The notes: a model not told the origin generated them from the letters alone. Shown: positions 1-6,658, counted from the first letter of the stretch. The stretch is DNA of 14,006 nt from Synergistaceae bacterium (GCA_017427625.1 JAFRSL010000160.1:1-14006), one strand, 5' to 3'. Program-made: numbers and translations.

Positions 1-298
1 GAAGGCATGGATAGCATCTTCCGCAGACAACCTGAGGCTCAAGGACAACCCTGTCGCCGGGCTTGAATTTCTTTGCGTATTCGCCGCACTTCACGACCTG
101 TGCGCTGACTTCATGACCCTGAACGATTGGGTATGACGTGTAAGGGTGCGTTCCGTGATAGACGTGAATGTCTGACCCGCAGATTCCAATCTTCTTGATT
201 TTCACGAGAACCTGATCTGGGCCTGGCTCTGGAATCGGTACGTCCCTGTAGATTATCTTCTTGGGTTCCTGCATTACTTCCTGTACCATTGTTGCCAT
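1..298 (-). CDS. Zinc-dependent medium-chain (sorbitol/threonine-type) alcohol dehydrogenase, N-terminal part
   Basis: The gene starts at an ATG at 298 and runs off the left edge after 99 codons, so only the GroES-like N-terminal domain is visible. Seen: GICGSDIH (Cys40, His45) and QGHE (His62-Glu63), the catalytic zinc ligand region, then FKPGDRV (78-84), and the beginning of the structural-zinc cysteine cluster (Cys92, Cys95, Cys98). Family knowledge: MDR enzymes of this type oxidise secondary alcohols or polyols with NAD(P), for example sorbitol, xylitol or L-threonine. A strong Shine-Dalgarno (GAGGAGGAG) lies 8 to 16 nt upstream, inside the last codons of the preceding gene, with only 5 nt between stop and start, so the two are translationally linked. 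Position behind a sugar importer suggests a polyol or sugar substrate; exact specificity is not readable. The Rossmann domain lies outside the window. Confidence 0.93.
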   Translation of the reverse strand, partial: MATMVQEVMQEPKKIIYRDVPIPEPGPDQVLVKIKKIGICGSDIHVYHGTHPYTSYPIVQGHEVSAQVVKCGEYAKKFKPGDRVVLEPQVVCGRCYPCL

Positions 299-303
299 TT
301 GAA

Positions 304-879
304 TTACTCCTCCTCTAATCTCTTGTATTCATCTCGGCAAATATCATCGTAATCATACAGCTCATCTCGGAATGCCTCAATCCAAAATTTCATGGCCTCT
401 GAGTTTCCGGTCTTCTTTGCTACTCCTGATGACATTTGCCAAACGTCCTCGCAAGCCTTCAAAACTTTCTCTTCATCGCTGGCTTGCCGGAATCCCATAA
501 ACCTGCTCGCGTAATTCCCGCTCCGGCACGTCGATAGATAGCGTCTGCACGTGTTTCTGTACTCGTGGTAAAGATGTTGACGGTGAACCTCGTCAGCGTC
601 ATTCATTCGGAGTTCAGCTTTTATCGTCGAAATCTCACGGTCTCGAAATCGTCTGAGAAAATTCCCGCGCCCGTACAAAATCTGCAAGCATATGCACCGC
701 CAAAGCCACCAGTCGATATTCTTGCGGCCTTTTCCCTCGTGGTCGGAATACCTGTCATTATATACCTCACGGACAAAAGTATCCGCCTCATCTTCAGGAA
801 GCGAATCCAGAATTACGAGGCGTTTCTTTGGGTCAATCTCGTTATAGTACGCTGAATATTTGCTGTCTATCTCGTACAT
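304..879 (-). CDS. Hypothetical 191-residue protein, no recognised function
   Basis: I do not recognise a function. The protein is soluble-looking, highly charged and rich in Arg, Asp, Glu, Tyr and Trp, with no signal peptide or convincing membrane span. Landmarks are NEIDPKKRLVILDSL (14-28), an aromatic-rich stretch IDWWLWRCICLQILYG (55-70) and an acidic C-terminus ending LEEE. From memory it resembles small uncharacterised Firmicutes/Synergistota proteins of about 200 residues (perhaps the DUF6553 type), which I cannot verify. It begins 15 nt after the permease stop and ends 5 nt before the dehydrogenase start, so it is co-transcribed with the transport operon. The ATG at 879 has no purine-rich ribosome site in front of it, so translation may depend on coupling to the permease. 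Its last codons carry the ribosome site of the dehydrogenase. Confidence 0.75.
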   Translation of the reverse strand: MYEIDSKYSAYYNEIDPKKRLVILDSLPEDEADTFVREVYNDRYSDHEGKGRKNIDWWLWRCICLQILYGRGNFLRRFRDREISTIKAELRMNDADEVHRQHLYHEYRNTCRRYLSTCRSGNYASRFMGFRQASDEEKVLKACEDVWQMSSGVAKKTGNSEAMKFWIEAFRDELYDYDDICRDEYKRLEEE

Positions 880-894
880 GTCGGAGCGTTAATG

Positions 895-1881
895 TCAGTT
901 CGACTGGCGTTTCTTCGAGAAGCAGTCAATTCCAACCGCAACCGCAAGAACGAGACCCTGTACAACCATCTGCGTGTATTCACTGACGTTCATCATAATC
1001 ATTCCGCTCTTCAGTGAGCCGATGATGAGAACGCCCGCGATTACTCCCGACATTCTTCCGATACCGCCCGCGACTGAGACACCGCCTAAGACCACGCATG
1101 TGATGACCTCGAACTCAAAGCCGATTGCCGCCGTGCTCTGTGCCGAGCCTGAACGCGAAAGAAGAACGATTCCCGCAAGTCCCGCGAAGAACCCTGAAAG
1201 CGCGTAGATGAGATACTTCATCTTGTTGACGCGGATTCCTGAAAGCTCCGATGCTTCCTCGTTACCGCCGATTGCGTAGAAGTATCGCCCGAAGTATGAC
1301 TTGTTCAGAATGAAGCTGCCGACCGCAAAGCAGATTACCATGATTATCGCGCAGATTGGGATCAGTCCGAAGTCGCCAGGAATACCCCAGCGGTTCAATG
1401 ACCACCTCGCGAAGAATCCGAATGTCGGATGTTCAAGGACAACGCCCGGAATTGGAAGTCCGCCCGAAAGCAAGTACGCACAGCCCCTGAATATCGTCTG
1501 TGATGCAAACGTTGCGATGATTGCAGGAATGCCGATTGATGCGACCATCCAGCCGTTAAGTACGCCGATCAATATGGCCATCGCAATCGAAATCAGGATT
1601 GCAAGCCACATGTTCCAGCCCATATTCATCATCAAGTAAGCGCAGACGACGTTGACCAGCGCGATTATTGAGCCGATTGAAAGGTCGATGCCCGCTATCA
1701 GGATCACGAACGTCATTCCAATTGACGCTATGCCGTAATATGAAACCTGACGCGAGATGTTGACGATGTTCGCAAGCCCCAAGAATTTCGGGTTGAAGTA
1801 CGCGAATATTGCTATCTCAATGATGAACACTAACCATATAGCGTTCTGCTTGAATGCCGCCGCAAATTTGTTCTCGTTCAT
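895..1881 (-). CDS. Sugar ABC transporter permease, RbsC-like (CUT2 family)
   Basis: Inner-membrane channel subunit of a ribose-type sugar importer, 328 residues, the normal length for the family. Hydrophobic segments alternate with short loops along the whole chain. The family motif AGIDLSIGS is at 63-71, and the cytoplasmic coupling region GGNEEASELSGI is at 205-216, followed by the typical small-residue helix GFFAGLAGI. It functions with the ATPase encoded immediately upstream (3 nt between its stop and this ATG) and with the periplasmic binding protein. A GGAGG site lies in the last codons of the ATPase gene, 11 nt before the ATG at 1881. The substrate cannot be inferred from the permease; the family carries ribose, xylose, allose, galactose and several polyols. 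Confidence 0.95.
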   Translation of the reverse strand: MNENKFAAAFKQNAIWLVFIIEIAIFAYFNPKFLGLANIVNISRQVSYYGIASIGMTFVILIAGIDLSIGSIIALVNVVCAYLMMNMGWNMWLAILISIAMAILIGVLNGWMVASIGIPAIIATFASQTIFRGCAYLLSGGLPIPGVVLEHPTFGFFARWSLNRWGIPGDFGLIPICAIIMVICFAVGSFILNKSYFGRYFYAIGGNEEASELSGIRVNKMKYLIYALSGFFAGLAGIVLLSRSGSAQSTAAIGFEFEVITCVVLGGVSVAGGIGRMSGVIAGVLIIGSLKSGMIMMNVSEYTQMVVQGLVLAVAVGIDCFSKKRQSN

Positions 1882-1884
1882 GGA

Positions 1885-3423
1885 CTAGACTGCCTCCTTC
1901 TTGTGTTCGGGGATCATTCCCGATGCGTATGTCATTATCGTGTCTGAGTTGAACTCGTCCTTCTGAAGCTCGCCCATCATCTTCTTCTCAGCAAGCACGA
2001 TTATCCTGTCCGACATTCCCATTAGCTCCTCCATCTCCGACGAAATCATGAGCACCGCAACTCCGTCTTCAACGAGGTCATTTATGAGTTTGTAGATTTC
2101 ATACTTTGCACCGACGTCAATTCCTCGTGTCGGTTCGTCAAAGATTATGAGCTTCGAGTTAGCCGCAAGCCATTTCGCAAGGATAACCTTCTGCTGGTTT
2201 CCGCCCGAAAGATTTCTCACAAGCTGGTTGATGCTGGGACACTTTATCTGTATGTCCTCACGGTATCTCTCTGCTGTCGTCTTCTCAGTCTTTGAATCAA
2301 TAACCGTCGCCTTAGATATGCGCTCGTAAATCGGCATTGATATATTGTTCTTGATTGAGTTCGTGAGCAATGCGCCGTGACGTTTGCGGTCTTCGGGAAG
2401 AAGCGCGATGCCGTAGTCGATTGCGGCTCTGGGGGCTTTGGGATTGATTTCCTGACCCATGAAGATTATACGGCCTGAGTCCTTTGGCTTTGAACCGAAA
2501 ATGACCTGTGCAATCTCTGTCCTTCCTGCGCCGACAAGTCCGCCAAGTCCAAGAACTTCGCCAGCATGTACCTTGAACGATATATCCTCGTCGCCGTTCC
2601 CGTAAACGTGGTCAAGCTCAAGGACAACTTCGTCGCGCACACATGGCTTTCTCGGCGGGTACTTCTGCGTCATCTCGCGTCCAACCATGAGCTTTATGAG
2701 TTCGTCAACCTGATTCGGGATCGTTGCGGGGTCTTTGTCAGTTATGAGAGTGTCAACATATTCTCCGTCTCTGATGACCTCTACCCTGTCAGAAAGCCTG
2801 AATATCTCCTCAAGCCTGTGCGAAATGTAGATTATCGAAACTCCGCGCGATTTCAGAAGCTCAACAACCTTGAACATGCTCTCGACTTCTTTGGTCGTCA
2901 ATGGTGCGCTGGGTTCGTCCATAATCAAAACTTGGGCGTTCTGCTGGATTGCCTTTGCGATTTCAACCATCTGCTGATAGCCGACCGAGAGATTCTTGAC
3001 AAGCTCGGCAGGATTTATCTTGATTTCAAGCTGCTCGAATGCCTTTGCCGCCTCAGCCTCCATAGCCTTGCGGTCAATGACGATTCCGTTCTTCTTGAGG
3101 ATTGGCCGCCCCAAAAACATGTTCTCAGCCGCCGAAAGTTCGCCTACATTGTTGAACTCCTGATAGATTATCGCAATGCCGTTTTCAGCCGCAAGCTGGG
3201 GACTCATTCGGTCAAATTCCTTGCCGTTGATCTTGATTTTTCCGGAAGTCGGGATTACTGCTCCTGAACAGCATTTTATGAGGGTTGATTTTCCTGCGCC
3301 GTTCTCGCCGATCAGACCGAGAATTTCACCGCGACGCAACTGCAATGTAACGTCCTTCAGCGCGACAACGCCGGGGTACTCTTTGCGTATGTGTTCGAGT
3401 TCAAGCACATAATCGTCTGCCAT
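1885..3423 (-). CDS. Sugar ABC transporter ATP-binding protein with two ABC domains, RbsA-like
   Basis: Cytoplasmic ATPase of the CUT2 importer, 512 residues with two fused nucleotide-binding domains. Domain 1 has Walker A GENGAGKST (39-47), signature LSVGYQQ (145-151), Walker B LIMDE (166-170) and H-loop His202. Domain 2 has a degenerate Walker A, GLVGAGRTE (295-303) lacking the lysine, signature LSGGNQQ (405-411) and Walker B IIFDE (426-430); Ser replaces the H-loop His in MISSEME. This asymmetry is the known pattern of RbsA/MglA/XylG proteins, where site 2 is catalytically impaired. The ATG at 3423 is chosen because AGGAGG ends 7 nt upstream; an in-frame start at 3444 would leave that site inside the gene. 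The first Walker B is followed by SAPLT rather than the more usual TDALT. Confidence 0.96.
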   Translation of the reverse strand: MADDYVLELEHIRKEYPGVVALKDVTLQLRRGEILGLIGENGAGKSTLIKCCSGAVIPTSGKIKINGKEFDRMSPQLAAENGIAIIYQEFNNVGELSAAENMFLGRPILKKNGIVIDRKAMEAEAAKAFEQLEIKINPAELVKNLSVGYQQMVEIAKAIQQNAQVLIMDEPSAPLTTKEVESMFKVVELLKSRGVSIIYISHRLEEIFRLSDRVEVIRDGEYVDTLITDKDPATIPNQVDELIKLMVGREMTQKYPPRKPCVRDEVVLELDHVYGNGDEDISFKVHAGEVLGLGGLVGAGRTEIAQVIFGSKPKDSGRIIFMGQEINPKAPRAAIDYGIALLPEDRKRHGALLTNSIKNNISMPIYERISKATVIDSKTEKTTAERYREDIQIKCPSINQLVRNLSGGNQQKVILAKWLAANSKLIIFDEPTRGIDVGAKYEIYKLINDLVEDGVAVLMISSEMEELMGMSDRIIVLAEKKMMGELQKDEFNSDTIMTYASGMIPEHKKEAV

Positions 3424-3445
3424 TATTACACCTCCTGTACTCACT

Positions 3446-3489
3446 CAAAAACCGAACAAAAGGCCTCCCTATGATTGGGAAGCCCTTTG
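3446..3489 (-). terminator. Attenuator-like hairpin between binding-protein and ATPase genes
   Basis: Read on the minus strand, AAAGGGCTTCCC pairs with GGGAGGCCTTT across a 7-nt loop (stem about 11 bp with one bulged G and one G-U pair), followed by T-rich sequence including runs of four and five T. It starts 15 nt after the binding-protein stop and ends about 20 nt before the ATPase start. In binding-protein-dependent operons such hairpins commonly cause partial termination or protect the upstream message, giving excess binding protein. That role is inferred here. Confidence 0.7.
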
Positions 3490-3504
3490 ATTTTCCGTCT
3501 GCTT

Positions 3505-4530
3505 CTACTTCATTCCTGAGATTATCTTCTGGACGTTCTCGGAAGTGATGGGAGCAACTGCCCTGAAGACGTTCTTTGCGCCCACGTTGTCGCTGAGAAT
3601 GAGTGCGAACATTGACGCGCAAGCCCTGCCGGTGTCCTCGTCCGAACCCTCAAAGCCGATGATGCCCTTCGCGGGATATGTCGGGTCGGCAAGCTGTCCG
3701 AGCTGCTGCTTGGTTACGTCAGTCGTGAATACGCCCATGTCCTCCGGGATTTTTCCGCCGGTTGCAATCTGGAGAGCCTCGTCAGCACCGATCATTGCGC
3801 CCGCGCCGATTCCTGTTACGACTTTGCAGTCAGGGTGAGCCTGAAGAATCGTCTCCATTGCGTCCTGTGCGAGATTGGCCTCGATTGCGGCTGTTGTTGC
3901 GACGATCTCATACTTCCCGGCGGCGACTTCTTCAAGTCCCTGCTTGATTCCGTTCTCACGCTCAAGAAGGATTACCGTCTGAGGATAGCCGATCACGGTA
4001 ACTTCGGCTTTCTTCTCTGCGCTGTAATGCTCGTTGATGAATGCGCCCGCGAGTTTGCCGATCTCAGTTCCGAGATAGGTGTTGTTGAGAACCCAGTTAG
4101 CATCGGTGTTGGTCATGGGGTCGTCCCAGCACATTACCTTGATGCCGAAATTGCGGGCCTCTGCACATGCGTCCTCGACTGCGTTTGCGTCCGAAGGGTG
4201 TACCATGATGAGGTCGCAGCCTGCTGAAACGAAGTTCTCAATCTGTGCGATCTGCGTTGCCGAGCTGTCGTTGCAGCCGACGATCGTGTACTCTGCGCCG
4301 GCGGCCTGAAGAATCTCGCCGAGTGCTGTCATAACGCCCGCCCAGTAAGCATTCTGGAGCGACTGAATCGTTATGCCGAGCTTCTTGCCCTTGAGTACGC
4401 CGAAATCGGCCTTTGAGTAGAACTCGGGGGAAGCCTGTACGCCTTCGGTTTTGCCGGTGTCAGCGGCCATTGCACAAACGGGGAGTGCGAGGATCATTAC
4501 GAGGGTGAAAATTGCTGCAAACTTTTTCAT
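3505..4530 (-). CDS. Periplasmic sugar-binding protein of the ABC importer (Peripla_BP_4 / RbsB-like)
   Basis: Substrate-binding component of the importer, 341 residues. The N-terminus MKKFAAIFTLVMILALPVCA is a typical Sec signal peptide; the likely signal peptidase I cut is after Ala-Met-Ala at residue 22. There is no lipobox in a position to make it a lipoprotein, consistent with a free periplasmic protein in a diderm cell. The mature chain shows type I periplasmic-binding-protein hallmarks: LGITIQSLQNAYWAGVMTAL (first strand and helix), IMVHPSDANAVEDAC, VMCWDDPMT and ATGGKIPEDMGVFTTDVTK in the hinge/lobe region. The ATG at 4530 has GGAG 10 nt upstream; the open frame extends to 4614 but those extra codons overlap the region beside an intergenic repeat and would bury the signal peptide. 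The ligand is a sugar or polyol of unknown identity. Confidence 0.94.
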   Translation of the reverse strand: MKKFAAIFTLVMILALPVCAMAADTGKTEGVQASPEFYSKADFGVLKGKKLGITIQSLQNAYWAGVMTALGEILQAAGAEYTIVGCNDSSATQIAQIENFVSAGCDLIMVHPSDANAVEDACAEARNFGIKVMCWDDPMTNTDANWVLNNTYLGTEIGKLAGAFINEHYSAEKKAEVTVIGYPQTVILLERENGIKQGLEEVAAGKYEIVATTAAIEANLAQDAMETILQAHPDCKVVTGIGAGAMIGADEALQIATGGKIPEDMGVFTTDVTKQQLGQLADPTYPAKGIIGFEGSDEDTGRACASMFALILSDNVGAKNVFRAVAPITSENVQKIISGMK

Positions 4531-4592
4531 GAATGTGTGTCTCCTTTTTGTATTTTTTGCTACGCCCTTTGTGAGCGTTAATGCCTTGTTAC

Positions 4593-4687
4593 GACCCCTC
4601 CGTCCTTCGGACACCTCCCCTTACGCATGGGAGGCAAGAAACACCCCATGACAAGGGGGAGAGGGCCATTTATGGCGAGGGGGTTCT
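4593..4687. repeat. Structured intergenic repeat, copy A
   Basis: A 95-bp element between the dehydrogenase stop and the binding-protein gene. It matches the copy at 9394-9500 in order and orientation: an outer GACCCCTCCG end, CACCTCCCCTT, CATGGGAGGCA, AAGGGGGAGAGGGCC and a GGCGAGGGGGTTCT end. It contains stacked inverted repeats: CCTCCC/GGGAGG (loop about 9), CCCC/GGGG, and GCCAT-tt-ATGGC (4665-4676). The two ends are imperfect inverted repeats of each other (GACCCCTC versus the complement of GAGGGGGTTC), like a small non-autonomous mobile element. It contains no gene. Being inside a transcribed gap, it would fold in the mRNA. Confidence 0.85.
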
Positions 4688-4695
4688 TCCCTAAC

Positions 4696-5471
4696 CTAGA
4701 AGCACGTGAATGCACCGTCAAGACAGAAATCCGCGCCTGTCGTGAAAGTGCTTGTGTCTCCTGCCAAGTACACGCAGATTGATTCGAGTTCTTCGGGCTT
4801 CCCGAGCCTTCCCATTGGCGCAAGCTCATTCCACTTTGCGATTAACGGTTTCAGGAACTCAGAGCTGAGTGTGAGGTCTGTCCCGATGTAACCGGGGCTT
4901 ATGCTGTTGACTCTGACACCGCGCTTCGCCCACTCGATTGCGAGGGACTTCGTGAGCTGAATTACGCCCGCTTTCGATGCGTTGTAAGCGCACTGAGGCT
5001 GTGGAACGTTGACGATGTGAGCCGACATTGATGCTGTGTTGATGATTGAGCCGCCGCCGTGAGCAAGCATGTATTTCCCCGCGATCGTGTCAGTGAGGAA
5101 TACGCTGTTGAGGTTCACGTCGATGTTCTTCTTCCACTGTGCATAGGTCATCTCGTCAGCAGCCGCGTTGATGCAGATTCCTGCGTTCGCGTGGCAGAAA
5201 TCGAGTCCGCCTAGTTCCGCGACAACCTTGTCGACCATCGCCTGAACGTCAGCCTCGTTCGTAACGTCGCACTTTATGGCTATGACCTTCCGGCCTGTAG
5301 CCGCCGCGATTTCCTTTGCGGTCTTCTGTGCCTCGTCAATGTCGAGGTCAACGACTGCAATATCACCCCTGCTTCAGCGAATGCCGTTGCCGTACACTTT
5401 CCGATGCCCCTTGCTGCGCCTGTGATGAAGCCTTTTTTACCGTCTAGCCTCATCTTCTCAATAATGCCCAA
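4696..5471 (-). pseudogene. Short-chain dehydrogenase/reductase (polyol/sugar type), broken by a one-base frameshift
   Basis: Classical SDR split into two frames. The first frame carries the NAD(P) motif TGAARGIG and continues to AFAEAG; the second carries CHANAG, the catalytic serine in NTASMSAH, the YNASK Tyr-Lys pair and SPGYIGTDL. At 5366-5369 there is a run of four C (plus strand) where five would restore one continuous frame reading AGGDIAVVDLDIDEAQ, exactly the expected second beta strand. Restored length is about 258 residues, normal for the family. The tail LDGAFTCF recalls mannitol/arabinitol/sorbose-reductase-like SDRs. The TTG at 5471 has GAGGGGG 8 nt upstream; the ATG at 5453 is the alternative but sits 26 nt from it. 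All catalytic residues are intact, so this is either a very recent mutation or a homopolymer sequencing error. Confidence 0.85.
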
Positions 5472-5506
5472 GATACAAACCCCCTCTGAGGAATTGCAAA
5501 AAATAT

Positions 5507-5538
5507 AGGATGCGATAAAAATATCATCATCGCACCCT
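5507..5538. promoter_or_regulatory. Palindromic putative operator overlapping the promoter
   Basis: Inverted repeat with 10-bp arms, AGGGTGCGAT and ATCGCATCCT on the minus strand (9 of 10 positions complementary), separated by 12 nt. One arm lies in the -35/-10 spacer, the -10 lies in the centre, and the second arm covers the predicted transcription start. Arm centres are about 22 bp apart, two helical turns, which fits a dimeric repressor. No regulator gene is in the window, so the binding protein is unknown. Confidence 0.6.
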
Positions 5539-5546
5539 ACTGTCAA
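5511..5546 (-). promoter_or_regulatory. Sigma70-type promoter for the SDR/transporter operon
   Basis: On the minus strand a perfect -35 TTGACA (5541-5546) is separated by 17 nt from a -10 TATTTT (5518-5523, four of six consensus bases). The predicted start is near 5511, giving a leader of about 40 nt before the ribosome site at 5480-5486 and the TTG start at 5471. It lies in the 167-nt gap after the ankyrin gene. It is the best promoter I found in the window and would drive SDR, importer, the 191-residue protein and the zinc dehydrogenase as one transcript. Confidence 0.72.
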
Positions 5547-5548
5547 TA

Positions 5549-5573
5549 CTAATTTTCGCTAAAATTCGCTAAC
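5549..5573. repeat. Helically phased short direct repeats upstream of the -35
   Basis: On the minus strand TTAGCGAA occurs, then TTTAGCGAA exactly 10 bp later, then a partial ATTAG 10 bp after that, ending just before the -35 box. The spacing is one helical turn and the tract is A/T-rich. It could be an activator site or an UP-like element; sequence alone does not decide. Confidence 0.45.
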
Positions 5574-5581
5574 GTGTTCCA

Positions 5582-5600
5582 GCTTTGCTCTCGATTGCCG
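5582..5600. repeat. Direct repeat, left copy, bracketing the ankyrin gene
   Basis: Matches 6691-6709 at 18 of 19 positions (16 consecutive identical bases). The other copy encodes the last residues of the transaldolase (AIESKA). Read in the same frame, this copy gives PAIESKAGTR followed by a stop, so it looks like a remnant of a transaldolase-like 3' end. Confidence 0.55.
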
Positions 5601-5638
5601 GGATATGTTTGAGGGTATTGCTGTCTGTTGTGGAGTGT

Positions 5639-6592
5639 TTACTCTTTTGCGCCGTATCTGCGGAGGAGTTTGGCAGTTTCTGTGTTGCCTATCAACATTA
5701 AAGCCGTCATGCCGATATTGTCCTTAGCGTTGACATCAGCACCGTGTTTCAGGAGAGCTTCTGCTGTTTCTTTGTAGCCGTAATATGCTGCACGCATTAA
5801 AGCCGTCCTGCTGGTCGAATCCTTAGCGTTGACATCAGCTCCGTTTTTCAGGAGTAGTTCTGCTGTTCGTGTGTCGCCGTTCCGTGCCGCCAGCATTAAA
5901 GCTGTATATCCAGGTATATAGCCCAACCCATAGCCCTCACTATACTTAGCATTGACATTTGCGCCATTCATGATGGCTTCTTCAATTTTATTGGCATCAC
6001 CTGAGTCGCACAGCTTCAGAAAATCCTTATCACTCATCGGGGGAAGTTTATTCTTGGCTTCTTCCTGTTTAGCATCCTGCTGTTGTGCCTCAATGCGCCG
6101 GGAGTCCTCCTGAGATTTCGCTTCTGCCTGCCTCAGTGCCTCGTCCTTACGCTGTAACTCCTGCTGTGTAGCCTCAAGCTGACTCTGTACGTCCTGCCTC
6201 TGAGCTTCAGCCTCCCTCAAAGCCTCGTCCCTGCGCTGTAACTCCTGCTGTGTAGCCTCAAGCTGACCCTGCACGTCCTGCCTCTGAGTCTCAGCCTGCC
6301 TCAAAGCCTCGTCCTTGCGCTGTAACTCCTGCTGTGTAGCCTCAAGCTGACTTTGCACGTCCTGCCTCTGAGCTTCAGACTCCTTCAATGCCTCCTGCAA
6401 ACGCTCAATTTCCTTCTTGGTATTCCCAAACTTGAACATCTCGCTCTCCATCCTTTCGAGTTCCTTCTTCTTCAGCCTGTACATTTTCATGAATGCACGA
6501 TACTTACTGTACACCCACCCCAGTAACGCAAGCACAAGCCCGGCGATTATTTCCCCTCTTGCTTCCCTCAGCCACTCAATCACGGTTTCCAA
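5639..6592 (-). CDS. Membrane-anchored coiled-coil protein with C-terminal ankyrin repeats
   Basis: About 317 residues in three parts. Residues 15-29 (EIIAGLVLALLGWVY) form one N-terminal membrane helix. Residues about 37-182 are a Glu/Gln/Arg-rich coiled coil containing three near-identical 28-residue units (AQRQDVQSQLEATQQELQ...), four heptads each. Residues about 187-317 hold three to four ankyrin repeats, with GADVNAKD turns and TALM helices. The chain ends a few residues into the last repeat (RRYGAKE). Start choice is uncertain: AAGGAGG sits 10 nt before the TTG at 6592; the open frame reaches 6664, but that extension lies in the transaldolase terminator. Ankyrin repeats mediate protein-protein contact; nothing connects this protein to sugar metabolism. 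It probably faces the cytoplasm or periplasm as a scaffold; partner unknown. Confidence 0.85.
   Translation of the reverse strand: METVIEWLREARGEIIAGLVLALLGWVYSKYRAFMKMYRLKKKELERMESEMFKFGNTKKEIERLQEALKESEAQRQDVQSQLEATQQELQRKDEALRQAETQRQDVQGQLEATQQELQRRDEALREAEAQRQDVQSQLEATQQELQRKDEALRQAEAKSQEDSRRIEAQQQDAKQEEAKNKLPPMSDKDFLKLCDSGDANKIEEAIMNGANVNAKYSEGYGLGYIPGYTALMLAARNGDTRTAELLLKNGADVNAKDSTSRTALMRAAYYGYKETAEALLKHGADVNAKDNIGMTALMLIGNTETAKLLRRYGAKE
6121..6392. repeat. 84-bp tandem repeat within the coiled-coil region (about 3.2 units)
   Basis: Near-identical units begin at 6121, 6205 and 6289, with a partial fourth from 6373; the landmark GCTGTA recurs at 6151, 6235 and 6319, exactly 84 bp apart. 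Each unit encodes 28 residues, so unit gain or loss keeps both frame and heptad phase. High nucleotide identity indicates recent duplication. Confidence 0.9.
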
Positions 6593-6628
6593 CAGTTGCA
6601 CGCCTCCTTCTTGCAAGAATAATATCAC

Positions 6629-6658
6629 AAAAAACCCCCTGCCCAAAGACAGAGGGTT
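6629..6658 (-). terminator. Rho-independent terminator after the transaldolase gene
   Basis: On the minus strand AACCCTCTG pairs with CAGGGGGTT (9 bp, one U-G pair) around an 8-nt loop, followed directly by TTTTTTG. It begins 25 nt after the transaldolase stop and closes the transketolase/kinase/transaldolase block. The ankyrin gene starts beyond it. Confidence 0.85.

Noticed and set aside
565..855. Plus-strand open frame of 96 codons opposite the 191-residue protein
   Set aside because: The minus-strand frame fits the operon and its spacing; the plus-strand frame has no ribosome site and no recognisable domain.
2566..3267. Long plus-strand open frame (233 codons) opposite the ATPase gene
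   Set aside because: It is antisense to a gene with complete ABC motifs, shows no family resemblance and has no ribosome site; it is a shadow frame.
4531..4614. N-terminal extension of the binding-protein frame
   Set aside because: The signal peptide begins at the ATG at 4530, which has its own GGAG site; the extension would place about 28 residues ahead of it.
4578..4829. Minus-strand open frame covering the SDR end and repeat copy A
   Set aside because: It is out of frame with the SDR and runs through the structured repeat; no start signal or domain supports it.
5366..5369. Programmed ribosomal frameshift in the SDR gene
   Set aside because: No slippery heptamer or downstream structure is evident and SDR genes are not known to use one; a lost base in a homopolymer is simpler.
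5472..5546. Upstream start for the SDR frame near 5546
   Set aside because: Those codons coincide with the TTGACA promoter box and the palindrome, so they lie at or before the predicted transcription start.
6121..6392. CRISPR-like array from regularly spaced repeats
   Set aside because: The 84-bp units are contiguous, without spacers, in frame and encode coiled-coil heptads.
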